48,194 nucleotides of DNA, from assembly GCA_946493765.1 (NCBI GenBank), contig CAMMAZ010000013.1, positions 1-48,194 of the forward strand, given 5' to 3'. Position numbers and translations under genes: made by a program. The DNA is from an uncultured Clostridia bacterium (lineage in GTDB: Bacteria > Bacillota > Clostridia > Oscillospirales > Acutalibacteraceae). Shown piece by piece: positions 8,353-19,757 of the stretch. Each line of letters starts with the position of its first letter. The first letter of the stretch is position 1. Under the pieces are notes generated by a model, which did not search any database, was not told where the DNA came from, and saw nothing but the letters and a program-made list of their open reading frames with translations.

Positions 8353-9306
8353 ATGCCGACAGATCATGACCCCGGTCGTGCGATCCGTGAACTGCAAAAA
8401 TATAAAGAACGGTTGACCGCTGCATTAAAAGTGTCCGGAATTTGTGTGTTTGAAGTGGATCTAAAACAGCAGTTATACACTTTTTTTGAAAACGCAGAGG
8501 ATATTTTCGGCGTTTCCGGTGAAAGTATTTTAAAAGATGTGCAGGTATTCAGCCGTTTGGATCCGGATACCTATCAGAAAAAAATTTCAGAATATTTTTC
8601 GCATCCGGATGACCGAAAGGTAATTAGCGCTGCCTTTCAGAGTATTTTCAAAGGCGAGGCAACATCCTATCAGGCGAGGATGAAGGCCGGAAATTCCAGT
8701 TATATCTGGTGCAAAATCGATGTTACGCCGGTTATGGAAAACGGTGTTCCGACACGTATGATCGGTGTGGTTACGAATATCGACGACATGAAAACCAAAA
8801 CTGTGCTTTATGAAAAACAGTTGAAGCTGGACGGTTTTACCGGTTTGTATTCCAAGCGATCATCGTTTGATATGATGCGGGAGGCGATTGCCAAAGAATC
8901 GGAGAAAAAACACGCAGTGGTGGTTTTTGACGTTGACGGTTTTAAAAATATCAACGACACCTATGGTCATACTGCCGGCGACGCGGTGCTGCAATCTGTG
9001 TCGGAACGGTTGAAAGAATGGTTTTATTCTTTTGGGATCATCGGCAGATTCGGCGGCGACGAATTTATTTTACTGTTTAAAGACCTGCCGCCGGACGATG
9101 GTTGGTTGCCGCGGCAGCTGCAGTTGCTGCAGCAAAACGATGATAACGATTATCATGCGACAAAAAGCATCGGCGTTTCCCTTTATCCGGACGATGCAAA
9201 AGATTTTGAAACACTGTTTCAAATGGCGGACAGGGCAATGTATTATGCAAAACAGCACAGAAGCGGCTGTGTATTTTATAAAGATATAAAGGAAAACAGG
9301 CTTTGA
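8353..9306 (+). CDS. PAS-GGDEF diguanylate cyclase
   Basis: The 317-residue soluble protein has an N-terminal PAS fold (about 20-150) with the PAS_3 pattern HPDDR, the YIWCKIDVTPV strand and a PAC-like ending MIGVVTNIDDMK. A GGDEF domain (about 150-312) follows, beginning LDGFTGLYSKRSSF, with FDVDGFKNINDTYGH for metal and GTP binding and an intact GGDEF active site at 234-238. It should make cyclic di-GMP from two GTP, controlled by a signal sensed by the PAS domain. The RxxD inhibitory site normally found five residues before GGDEF is absent (YSFG there), so product inhibition at that site is unlikely. There is no transmembrane segment. Its 3' end overlaps a bidirectional terminator. Confidence 0.9.
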   Translation: MPTDHDPGRAIRELQKYKERLTAALKVSGICVFEVDLKQQLYTFFENAEDIFGVSGESILKDVQVFSRLDPDTYQKKISEYFSHPDDRKVISAAFQSIFKGEATSYQARMKAGNSSYIWCKIDVTPVMENGVPTRMIGVVTNIDDMKTKTVLYEKQLKLDGFTGLYSKRSSFDMMREAIAKESEKKHAVVVFDVDGFKNINDTYGHTAGDAVLQSVSERLKEWFYSFGIIGRFGGDEFILLFKDLPPDDGWLPRQLQLLQQNDDNDYHATKSIGVSLYPDDAKDFETLFQMADRAMYYAKQHRSGCVFYKDIKENRL

Positions 9307-9327
9307 AATTGCACAAAGCCTGTTTTC
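9292..9327. terminator. Bidirectional terminator between convergent genes
   Basis: GAAAACAGGCTTTG (9292-9305) and CAAAGCCTGTTTTC (9314-9327) form a perfect 14-bp stem with T-runs on both strands. It serves the GGDEF gene, whose stop codon lies inside the stem, and the minus-strand phosphoesterase. Confidence 0.9.
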
Positions 9328-9328
9328 T

Positions 9329-10219
9329 TTATTGATAATGAAGCAGCGGCTGCGGACCTTTCAGAATCTGGCGGTCGACAAACAGACTGCGGTCTTCACG
9401 TGTAGCGATCAACCATTTGACAAGCGTGATCTGATTGTTTTCGATTTCGATCGCCGTCATGCCACGTGGATGCACACAGCTCCCGTCATTGAAATAGTAT
9501 CCCTCCCCGGGATTTGGAAAAACAGGACGATGCGTGTGTCCTGCGATCATGATTTGTTGTTTTTTCTTTGCAAATTTTGCGAGTCCCTTTTCGATTTTAT
9601 CTTTCTTTTCATTTGCTCTTGCAGCGCCGACCGGCGCTATGAAACCGACTAATTCCAACGGACGCCAAAAATAACGGACCAGAAATCTTGCAAGCGGCCA
9701 CAATGTATCGTTTAATAAATCGCCCTGGTGTCCATGCACCAGGAATAAGCGTTGTTTTGTGGATTTTTCCTCTAAAATCAGGCTTTCTACAATCTGGATG
9801 TCCGGGAATAAAGGCTGAAACCGGTTGGACATATCACAATAATACCGCGTGCAGTGCTTTTTTAAAAAGGACGGCCGACTTTTGACAATATCGTGATTGC
9901 CATACAGCATATACAGCCGCCCTTGTTTATACATCCGGGACAGCAATGCAAAGGCGTCGCTGTGTATGTTGATGATCTGCTTCATGTTCCGGTTTTCCCA
10001 GAGTTCGTCGCCGTCGCCCAGTTCAATATAGGTGAATCCGTTTCGGTCATAGTAGTCCATTGCACCGTAAAACAGGTTTTGATTTTTTAAAAAATTGTCG
10101 CCGATATTACCCTGACCGCGGTGACAGTCGCTGATCAAAACAAATTTGGAACGATGGTCAAACGGAATCACCTGCGCTTTTTGATAGGCTGCTTCCAACC
10201 GCCTTGCTACCTGCGACAT
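9329..10219 (-). CDS. Calcineurin-like metallophosphoesterase
   Basis: The 296-residue protein has all metallophosphoesterase motifs: D31-x-H33 in ISDCHRG, GDGDELW (68-74), GNHD (107-110), VHGHQGD and AGHTHRP. These bind two metal ions. The spacing is reminiscent of LpxH-like or UDP-sugar pyrophosphohydrolase relatives, but a Gram-positive host lacks lipid A and the substrate cannot be named. There is no signal peptide, so it acts in the cytoplasm. The start overlaps the end of the upstream Cys-rich-tail gene by 13 bases, so the two are almost certainly co-transcribed and translationally coupled. The shared terminator at 9292-9327 ends the unit. Confidence 0.85.
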   Translation of the reverse strand: MSQVARRLEAAYQKAQVIPFDHRSKFVLISDCHRGQGNIGDNFLKNQNLFYGAMDYYDRNGFTYIELGDGDELWENRNMKQIINIHSDAFALLSRMYKQGRLYMLYGNHDIVKSRPSFLKKHCTRYYCDMSNRFQPLFPDIQIVESLILEEKSTKQRLFLVHGHQGDLLNDTLWPLARFLVRYFWRPLELVGFIAPVGAARANEKKDKIEKGLAKFAKKKQQIMIAGHTHRPVFPNPGEGYYFNDGSCVHPRGMTAIEIENNQITLVKWLIATREDRSLFVDRQILKGPQPLLHYQ

Positions 10220-11361
10220 GACGACCCCTCGCCATTATCGCACGGATCCGTGCAGCCCGGTTGCATCCGAGTCGGCACCGACCGGCAGCACCTTTGGATT
10301 GGTCTGCATCCGCATGGGATACAGTGTTGGGGACAGCAGGGGGGACACGGCGGACATGGTCCGCAGGGATTACAGGGCCGGCACGGCGGACATGGTGTTG
10401 GTGCAGGCGGTTCGGGATCCGGTCCGGGTGTGGGATATTTCCCATGGATCAGATCCAGCAGCCATCCAAACGCATCAAAAAGCGCTTTTGAATATAAGGA
10501 GTGCAGGAAAAAGTGATACAGCTGTGGCAGCATGGCTTTGATATATTCGAGTTTATCCATGGTTTGCGGATAGTCACGTGTTACAAAGTTGAACAAATTG
10601 CAATTGTTTTTATTTGTCTGCTGCACAACCGCTGCAGAAACGCCTTCCTGCGCTGCCGGCTGTTTGGTATGCGGCGTTGTATAGTGAATCGAAACAGTCG
10701 TTCGCCGGACGGAAAATTCACGGCGCGTATAGCCGACTGCAATTAGAGCGTCGGTGAATGCGCGGCACATTTCGCTGTTTGGAAATGTGATTTTTGCATC
10801 CATTATCAATGTGTCTGTTTCGGAGAATTCACCCAATTTAAAGGCGGTGATCCACCAGTGCAGTGCAGACCGTTTCAGCAGGACTTTCCGATTTTTGCGC
10901 AGCACAAACGACAGCGGCATCCGTTCCGCATCGGTCACAGCCTCATAAAACGTTCCGGTGAATTTTGTCGATTGAACGTCCGGGCGCGTTGTGTTATAAA
11001 TACCGATTTCAGCGCCGGTCGTGATTCCGTATTGTCCTTTCCAAAGCTCGATCAGCCAGCGTTTTCCGCCATAGGAAAAGGTGATGGGCTCGCAGTCCAT
11101 AATCATATTGAAGGTGGGGGATGCTTCGTCATATAACCGGCAGTAACCCGCCTTACGCTGCCATGCGTCCATCAAAGAATAAAAATAATCGCCTTTTGGT
11201 TCATATGCAAATCCGACAGGTTCAAGATCTGCATTTAATTTTTCCAATTGTTTTGCCTTGTCTTGTGTGGGCTTGAATTTGACCTTTCGCAGGATGAAAA
11301 CAACGGCGAAAATCAAGATAGCAGCCGCCACAATGCCAAGAATAATGAATAATAGTGTCAT
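10207..11361 (-). CDS. Membrane-anchored protein of unknown function with Cys/Pro-rich C-terminal tail
   Basis: I do not recognise this 384-residue protein. The start at 11361 (MTLLFIILG) is chosen because a strong hydrophobic segment follows at once (about 2-23) with basic residues after it (LRKVKFK). This gives one N-terminal membrane anchor with the rest cytoplasmic. Upstream in-frame starts would only add charged residues. The middle part is a soluble domain with no motif I can name. The last 70 residues change character: a PGPDPEPPAPTP linker leads into alternating Cys and Pro (CPPC, RPCNPCGPCPPC, PPCCPQHC), with about 18 cysteines. This suggests metal binding or disulfide chemistry. The 3' end overlaps the phosphoesterase start, so the pair may work together. 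Confidence 0.6.
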   Translation of the reverse strand: MTLLFIILGIVAAAILIFAVVFILRKVKFKPTQDKAKQLEKLNADLEPVGFAYEPKGDYFYSLMDAWQRKAGYCRLYDEASPTFNMIMDCEPITFSYGGKRWLIELWKGQYGITTGAEIGIYNTTRPDVQSTKFTGTFYEAVTDAERMPLSFVLRKNRKVLLKRSALHWWITAFKLGEFSETDTLIMDAKITFPNSEMCRAFTDALIAVGYTRREFSVRRTTVSIHYTTPHTKQPAAQEGVSAAVVQQTNKNNCNLFNFVTRDYPQTMDKLEYIKAMLPQLYHFFLHSLYSKALFDAFGWLLDLIHGKYPTPGPDPEPPAPTPCPPCRPCNPCGPCPPCPPCCPQHCIPCGCRPIQRCCRSVPTRMQPGCTDPCDNGEGSSCRR

Positions 11362-11444
11362 AACCTCCATCCTTTCTCTTTCTACCACATTGTATTCCGG
11401 CTGAAAACAAAAGGTGAAAGGGAAGTCCATTCCCGGCATTTTTA

Positions 11445-11473
11445 TTGAAAAGAAATGGAAAGTGTGATACGAT
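11445..11473 (+). promoter_or_regulatory. Promoter of the HAD gene
   Basis: TTGAAA (11445-11450), 17 bases, TACGAT (11468-11473). It lies 22 bases before the start at 11496. Confidence 0.5.
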
Positions 11474-11495
11474 ATTCAATATGGAGGATTGGAAA

Positions 11496-12188
11496 ATGGG
11501 AAAAATCATTCTGTTTGATTTATATGACACGCTGCTGCGCGGCATTTTCTTTTCGTTTGACAGCGGACTGGAATATTTATATGACCATGTGTTTTGCAGC
11601 GCCTGCACAAAACAGATGTTTGATCATTATGCAAAACAGATGAAACCGCTGTATGACCAGCGTGCGGCCACCAATAAAGAAATTTTCTTTATCCGGCAGG
11701 ATTATCCGTTTTTATGCGAAAAATGCCATGTCAAGCCGGTGCAGGACACACCGGAACTGGAATATCAGGTGATGAACAGCATGCAGCGGTCGGTTTTGCC
11801 GGATGCCGTTTTGGCTGCGCTGAAACGACTGCAAGACAAACACACAAAAATGTATATTTTAACAAACAGCATTTTTTCGGCGAACGCGCAAAAAAGACTT
11901 TTGCGGGAATTTAAAATCGACGGTTATTTTTGTGATCTATTTTGCAGCGCCGATTTCGGGTATCGGAAACCGGATAAACGTTTTTTTGATTATGCGGTAA
12001 CAAATATTTTAAAAGAAAATCCCGACTGCACAAAGAAAGATATTGTGTTTATCGGAAACGATTACCGGTCGGATATGCACGGCGCTGTTTTGGCCGGGCT
12101 ACAGGCGATCTGGTATAATATCAATCATGAAGAAAACGTTGATCGTTTACCGATCCGGCAGTTTGCCGATTGGGATCAGATTGGATAA
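11496..12188 (+). CDS. HAD-superfamily hydrolase with two CxxC pairs
   Basis: The 230-residue protein has HAD motif I FDLYDTLL with nucleophile D8, motif II ILTNS, the motif III lysine in GYRKPDKRFF, and motif IV FIGNDYRSDMHGA. The usual second Asp of DxD is Y10, as in haloacid-dehalogenase-type members, so phosphatase activity is not certain. The cap region (about 15-95) carries C34-x-x-C37 and C74-x-x-C77, a possible zinc site. ATG at 11496 is preferred: GGAGG sits eight bases upstream, and the catalytic Asp is then at position 8, as is usual. It is monocistronic or reads into the amidohydrolase 55 bases downstream. The substrate is unknown. Confidence 0.8.
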   Translation: MGKIILFDLYDTLLRGIFFSFDSGLEYLYDHVFCSACTKQMFDHYAKQMKPLYDQRAATNKEIFFIRQDYPFLCEKCHVKPVQDTPELEYQVMNSMQRSVLPDAVLAALKRLQDKHTKMYILTNSIFSANAQKRLLREFKIDGYFCDLFCSADFGYRKPDKRFFDYAVTNILKENPDCTKKDIVFIGNDYRSDMHGAVLAGLQAIWYNINHEENVDRLPIRQFADWDQIG

Positions 12189-12243
12189 AGACAACGCATA
12201 AGATACCTTCAACAGTGTATATACTAACAAAAACGGAGGGATC

Positions 12244-13809
12244 ATGATGAAACACATTTATTATAACGGTGATGTGTTGACACCAAAGGGTACTGCACAG
12301 GCGGTTTTAGCGGAAAACGGGTGGATTCGGGCGGTCGGAACAAAAGAAGATATCCTGCCAATGCAGGATCCAAACACGCAGCTGTTTGATTTGCAAGGAT
12401 GCACCCTTATGCCCGGATTTATCGACGCGCACAGCCATTTGTCCGCTGTGGCAAACGGAATGCTGCAGCCATCTTTAACAAATTGCAGAAATTTTGATGA
12501 TGTGGCAAGCACACTGGAAGCCTTTGGGCGGCAAAACAACATCAAAAGCGGCGAATGGATCTTGGCAAAGGATTATGACCAAAACAGGCTGCAGGAACAA
12601 TCCCATCCGCCGCGACAGCTGCTCGATCAGGTGTTGCCGGAAAATCCCGTCGTGCTGCAGCACACTTCCGGGCACTGCGGCGTTTTCAGCAGCCTTGCAC
12701 TGCAAAAACTTGGGATAACAGAGCAGACAAAAGCGCCAAGCGGGGGAACAATTGAACAAAAAAACGGTGTTTTGACCGGTTTTATGGAGGAAAACGCATT
12801 TGTTTCTTTTATTAAAAAAATACCGATGCCGGATGCAAACACATTGACCGATTGTTTGATCAAAGCGCAAAAGCTTTATTTTTCCTATGGGATAACAACA
12901 GCGCAGGAGGGGATGCTTGCCAAAGAATTGCTGCCGTTGTATCAGACGGCGGTTGGGAAAAATGCATTGCTGATGGATGTTGTCGCTTTTCCCGGACCAC
13001 AGGATTTAGCATTTGTCGAAAAACAATTTCCCGATCATTTGATGCAATACCGGAACCGGTTGAAAATCGGCGGTATTAAAATTTTTACCGACGGTTCGCC
13101 GCAGGTGAAAACAGCATGGATGCGAACGCCTTATCTTGGCGGGACCGATTGCGGCTACGGTGTCATGTCGGATGCAGATGTTTTGCAGGCGGTGCAGCAG
13201 GCAGCGAACAGGCACATGCAGATTTTGTGCCATTGCAACGGCGATAGAGCCTGCGAGCAGTTTATAAAGGCTGTCGCAAACGTTCCGGCGGCGCAGCAAT
13301 TGCGGCCGGTCATTGTGCATGCGCAGTTTTTAGGGGCAGATCAGTTAGAAGCCGTTGCCCGGCAGCATATGATTCCATCGTTTTTTGTTGCGCATGTCTG
13401 GCACTGGGGAGATGTGCACATCAAAAATGTCGGCAAACAGCGTGCTGATTTGATCAGTCCTGCGATGTCCGCATGCAAACATCACATTTTATTTACCTTT
13501 CACCAGGATGCGCCGGTGATCCAGCCGGATATGTTTGAAACCATCTGGTGTGCGGTCAACCGGGAAACTTCACATGGCGTTGTTTTGGGGAAAAGTGAAC
13601 GCATTGGTGTGAAAGACGCGATCGACGCGGTAACGATCAATGCCGCTTATCAATATTTTGAAGAAAAGGAAAAGGGAAGCATTGAACCGAGCAAAAAAGA
13701 AAATCTGATTGTGGTGTCGCAAAATCCATTGAAAATTCATCCGGCTGATTTGAAAGATATCAAGGTTCTCAAAACCATTCGTGAAGGCGAAATTATGATG
13801 GAAGCATAA
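12244..13809 (+). CDS. Amidohydrolase family protein, YtcJ-like
   Basis: The 521-residue protein belongs to the amidohydrolase_3 branch (YtcJ/AepA-like metal-dependent hydrolases). The N-terminal beta-sandwich ends in TLMPGFIDAHSHLS, with metal ligands H63 and H65. Further ligands appear in QILCHCNGDRACEQF, in VIVHAQF, and in FTFHQDAPV, where the final Asp is catalytic. The C-terminal strand EEKEKGSIEPSKKENLIVV closes the sandwich domain as in the family. It is expected to hydrolyse an amide or cyclic C-N bond; family substrates are poorly known. GGAGGG precedes two adjacent ATG codons (12244 and 12247), and either could be used. A strong terminator follows immediately. Confidence 0.85.
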   Translation: MMKHIYYNGDVLTPKGTAQAVLAENGWIRAVGTKEDILPMQDPNTQLFDLQGCTLMPGFIDAHSHLSAVANGMLQPSLTNCRNFDDVASTLEAFGRQNNIKSGEWILAKDYDQNRLQEQSHPPRQLLDQVLPENPVVLQHTSGHCGVFSSLALQKLGITEQTKAPSGGTIEQKNGVLTGFMEENAFVSFIKKIPMPDANTLTDCLIKAQKLYFSYGITTAQEGMLAKELLPLYQTAVGKNALLMDVVAFPGPQDLAFVEKQFPDHLMQYRNRLKIGGIKIFTDGSPQVKTAWMRTPYLGGTDCGYGVMSDADVLQAVQQAANRHMQILCHCNGDRACEQFIKAVANVPAAQQLRPVIVHAQFLGADQLEAVARQHMIPSFFVAHVWHWGDVHIKNVGKQRADLISPAMSACKHHILFTFHQDAPVIQPDMFETIWCAVNRETSHGVVLGKSERIGVKDAIDAVTINAAYQYFEEKEKGSIEPSKKENLIVVSQNPLKIHPADLKDIKVLKTIREGEIMMEA

Positions 13810-13811
13810 TT

Positions 13812-13845
13812 AAAAAACAGTGCAGCAAAAGCTGCACTGTTTTTT
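13812..13845. terminator. Bidirectional terminator between amidohydrolase and lacZ
   Basis: AAAAAACAGTGCAGC (13812-13826) and GCTGCACTGTTTTTT (13831-13845) form a perfect 15-bp stem with an AAAA loop. T-runs in both directions let it serve both convergent genes. Confidence 0.92.
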
Positions 13846-13846
13846 A

Positions 13847-16858
<3,012 letters not shown>

Positions 16859-18832
16859 TTAAAGTTTAAATTTCTGATTTTCCAAAACAAGCGGAACATC
16901 CTTTTTCAGCGGATAACTGCCGCCGTTCCATAAAAGCGTGCCGCCCGCGGCTGTTGATAAAACGGTGAGTTTTTCGTTTTCAAAAGCAATTTCCACTTTT
17001 CCGCAAGGCAGCGGAACGGTGCCGGAAAAGGTGCGATAAATGCCGCAGTTGGGTTCCACATTGAAAGTCCGGTAGGCCGTGTCTGTCGGATAAACACCAA
17101 GGCAGTACCGCCCCAGCAGATAGATCGGTCCCGCGCCCCAGGCGTGGCACAGCGATTTCCCGAATTTTGCGCCATACATAGCATAGTGTGCATCACCGGA
17201 TTCCTTTAGATCATATTGTTCCCAAACCGTTGTCGCGCCAAGTTTTATCATACCGCCCCAATAGGAAGAGATGAATGCTTGCGCTTTTTCAAGATAACCG
17301 CATTTGCAAAGGGCGGACAGTTCAAAGAATTTGAAAAACGGCGTTGTGATTTCCGGCAGCGTCGGGTTCAGCAACACATTTTGGATCAGCTGCTTTTGCT
17401 TATCCTTATCTACAAAGTCAAACAAAAGTGCAAACACATTAGCATGCCGGGAAACGTGGTTGTTACCGGAGGTATAGCAATCGATAAAGCATCCTTTTTG
17501 TTTATCCCAAAAGCGGTCGATCACTTTTTGCTGCAAAAGATCCGCTTGTTGCAGCAACGTTTTATTTTCTTCATCGCAAAGAGCGCTTAATGCAAACATT
17601 GCCTTGTGTGTTTTCCAAAGCAGGATCTGTTCCGCGCACAGCGGTCCGCTTTTATCCATGTCCGCCCAGTCGATAAACACCCAGTCGCCGGGGCGTTCAC
17701 AGACCAATCCGTCACTGTCCAGCCGTTCGCAAATAAAAGCATATAATGCTTGCAGGCGGTCATAGATGCTGCGGACAAAAGCGACATCTCCGGTCAGATG
17801 ATAATAATCGTAAACACTGATGATCAAATAGGCGGAATAATCGTTGATGGTGTTGATATGCTGCGCATAGGGCGGTTTGCCGAGCAGGCCGATGATGGTG
17901 CGTTTGATGATCTGCGGGTCGAAATGCAAATAGGCGTTCACCATAAAAGACTGGTAAGCGTCGCCGGACCAGACCCAGCGGTCCCGTTTGATGCCGTCCA
18001 GATAAAATTCGCGGGAATTGAGTTCAAAGGTATACCGGCAGACATCCCAGATTTGATTGATCAGCGGATCGTTGCAGGAAAAAGCGCCTTTTTGTTCAAG
18101 CGGCAGATATTCATAATCGGCTGTTAAATGCACGGCTGCTTTGCTTTTGATCCATATGTAACGAAAAGCACGCGGGGGGCGTTGATATTGTGATTGCCCC
18201 AAAAGCGTTTCCCGCAGGATCGCGTTATCCGGGTCCAGCGCTTCCGCTTTGGATTCACCGTAGACCAGCAATATATCGGCTGCCGGATCTTTGCAATCGA
18301 GTATTAGCCGGGCAAAGGTTTCTTTTCCAAAATCATAGAGCATGCCGCCGTTTATCGATTCGGTGCAAACAGGGCTTAATGTTTGATAGGAAAAAGGGAA
18401 GATTTCAATGTTATCGCCGGCGTTTGTAAATGCAGGAGAACAACCGACCGGCATAAAGGAATTACCCATCGCGCAGGCAGTCCAGGACGCGTCGGTTTTG
18501 AGATCGGGACTGTCGATAAAAATGCCGGGCAGTCCTGCGGTTTTTGTGATTTGCACCAGCACGTCATAATTGCCGGCGGCAATCGCAATATCCATGTTCA
18601 CGGGATATTTTTGCGCGCCGAACCACACCATGCCGGAACCGTTGGTGACCACGCGCAGTGTCGTGTCTTTCGGGATCGTGCAGGATGTTTTGAAATCGAC
18701 CCGCGGATAGGGCGCGGACAGGTTCCACAGGCAGGGATAATCGCATCCCATATCTTCGCGGCGGGAATTGAGTAAAAGATAATGGTAAATTTCAAATTCA
18801 CCATAATACCAGATCCATTTTGCAGATTTCAT
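16859..18832 (-). CDS. GH78-like alpha-L-rhamnosidase family protein
   Basis: The 657-residue protein resembles the catalytic (alpha/alpha)6 barrel part of GH78 rhamnosidases. It has the LDGIKRDRWVWSGDAYQSF block (GH78 proteins have a D-x-R-x-x-x-x-W-x-GDA signature here), a YDYYHLTGD segment, WVFIDWADMD, and the closing SLCHAWGAGPIYLLGRYCLG block. The N-terminal jelly-roll part is shorter than in large GH78 enzymes. The first residues, SAKWIWYYGE, are typical of the family. There is no signal peptide. It is expected to remove alpha-L-rhamnose or a related sugar from oligosaccharides in the cytoplasm. Its ribosome site (AGGAG) lies inside the 3' end of the PAP2 gene, and lacZ starts 12 bases after its stop. 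Confidence 0.75.
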   Translation of the reverse strand: MKSAKWIWYYGEFEIYHYLLLNSRREDMGCDYPCLWNLSAPYPRVDFKTSCTIPKDTTLRVVTNGSGMVWFGAQKYPVNMDIAIAAGNYDVLVQITKTAGLPGIFIDSPDLKTDASWTACAMGNSFMPVGCSPAFTNAGDNIEIFPFSYQTLSPVCTESINGGMLYDFGKETFARLILDCKDPAADILLVYGESKAEALDPDNAILRETLLGQSQYQRPPRAFRYIWIKSKAAVHLTADYEYLPLEQKGAFSCNDPLINQIWDVCRYTFELNSREFYLDGIKRDRWVWSGDAYQSFMVNAYLHFDPQIIKRTIIGLLGKPPYAQHINTINDYSAYLIISVYDYYHLTGDVAFVRSIYDRLQALYAFICERLDSDGLVCERPGDWVFIDWADMDKSGPLCAEQILLWKTHKAMFALSALCDEENKTLLQQADLLQQKVIDRFWDKQKGCFIDCYTSGNNHVSRHANVFALLFDFVDKDKQKQLIQNVLLNPTLPEITTPFFKFFELSALCKCGYLEKAQAFISSYWGGMIKLGATTVWEQYDLKESGDAHYAMYGAKFGKSLCHAWGAGPIYLLGRYCLGVYPTDTAYRTFNVEPNCGIYRTFSGTVPLPCGKVEIAFENEKLTVLSTAAGGTLLWNGGSYPLKKDVPLVLENQKFKL

Positions 18833-18834
18833 TT

Positions 18835-19755
18835 TTAAACTCCTTTTTTAGAAAGTATTTTTGTGAAAAGCAGGGGATAAACAGTGCCCGCAAAGAAAAC
18901 AACGAGGAAATACCGAACAGAGTCGGCGACAGGATGGGTGAAGTGGATAAAACCGAAAAGGGATTTCAGACCGCTTCGGATCAAAATCAGGAGAACGAAC
19001 CCGATAATAACCTTTAAAAATTGGTATTTCAATGGTGCTTTGGTTTGAAAATGGATGTATTTTTCGTCAAGATAATAGACCGGCAGGAACGCGAGCAGTG
19101 CGCCAAGCAGGGTATAGGCGCTTTTTACTCCGCTTTCATAATTGTGTATATCCAGGTCAGCGGGAAAAGCATAAAATTCAACGAACAAAAGAAAAGCTAC
19201 TGCGAGCGCCAGCATAACAAAAATCAAAATATACATCAGGTGCGGTTTCTCCCGAATGCGGTCGATGATCGGTTTGAACGCAAAGATCAAAACAAGAGCG
19301 ATCAGAACCGAAACGCCGACATCTTTTAACGTGTGCACACCAAGATACATACGCGACAACGGCACCAATACCGCTAAAATGACGCAAATAATGCAAAACG
19401 ATTTCCATTTTTTATTGTAATAAGCGGCGCCGCCAAACGTGCCGACGGCGCTTTGCGTGTGGCCGCTGGGAAAAGAATAACCGCCAGCACCGGCCCTTGC
19501 GCTTTCCACAATGGTAAATTCTTTATCGAGCACCCAGGGACGGGGAATCCGAAACCATAGCTTCAAAAACTGATTGATCAGGGTGCCTAAAAAACCGACA
19601 GTCAGTATATAATAACCGAAGTATTTGTCCACACACCAAAAAATCGTGACGGCAAAAGCTAAAAAGACGATTTCATCACCGGCATAGGTGATCACACTCA
19701 TGATCATATCTAAAACAGGATTGCGAATGCTTTCGAGCAGTTTTAAAAATTCCAC
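18835..19755 (-). CDS. PAP2-family membrane phosphatase
   Basis: The 306-residue protein has several membrane helices and the three PAP2 motifs: LKLWFRIPRPW, YSFPSGHTQSAVG with catalytic His, and SRMYLGVHTLKD with the second His and Asp. It is expected to dephosphorylate a lipid phosphate, such as undecaprenyl diphosphate or phosphatidate, at the membrane. The GTG at 19755 is preferred because GGAGG lies nine bases upstream. An in-frame TTG at 19761 is only three bases from the same site. The stop lies two bases from the GH78-like start, and the Maf stop lies just upstream of the GTG, so it sits in the middle of a tight four-gene unit. Confidence 0.85.
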   Translation of the reverse strand: MEFLKLLESIRNPVLDMIMSVITYAGDEIVFLAFAVTIFWCVDKYFGYYILTVGFLGTLINQFLKLWFRIPRPWVLDKEFTIVESARAGAGGYSFPSGHTQSAVGTFGGAAYYNKKWKSFCIICVILAVLVPLSRMYLGVHTLKDVGVSVLIALVLIFAFKPIIDRIREKPHLMYILIFVMLALAVAFLLFVEFYAFPADLDIHNYESGVKSAYTLLGALLAFLPVYYLDEKYIHFQTKAPLKYQFLKVIIGFVLLILIRSGLKSLFGFIHFTHPVADSVRYFLVVFFAGTVYPLLFTKILSKKGV

Positions 19756-19757
19756 AA

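Noticed and set aside
10218-10541. Plus-strand open frames opposite the Cys/Pro-rich tail, Gly/His-rich
   Set aside because: Their Gly/His repeats are the complement of the CCN-TGC repeats encoding the cysteine-rich tail; the minus frame continues a long coherent protein and overlaps its neighbour as operon genes do.
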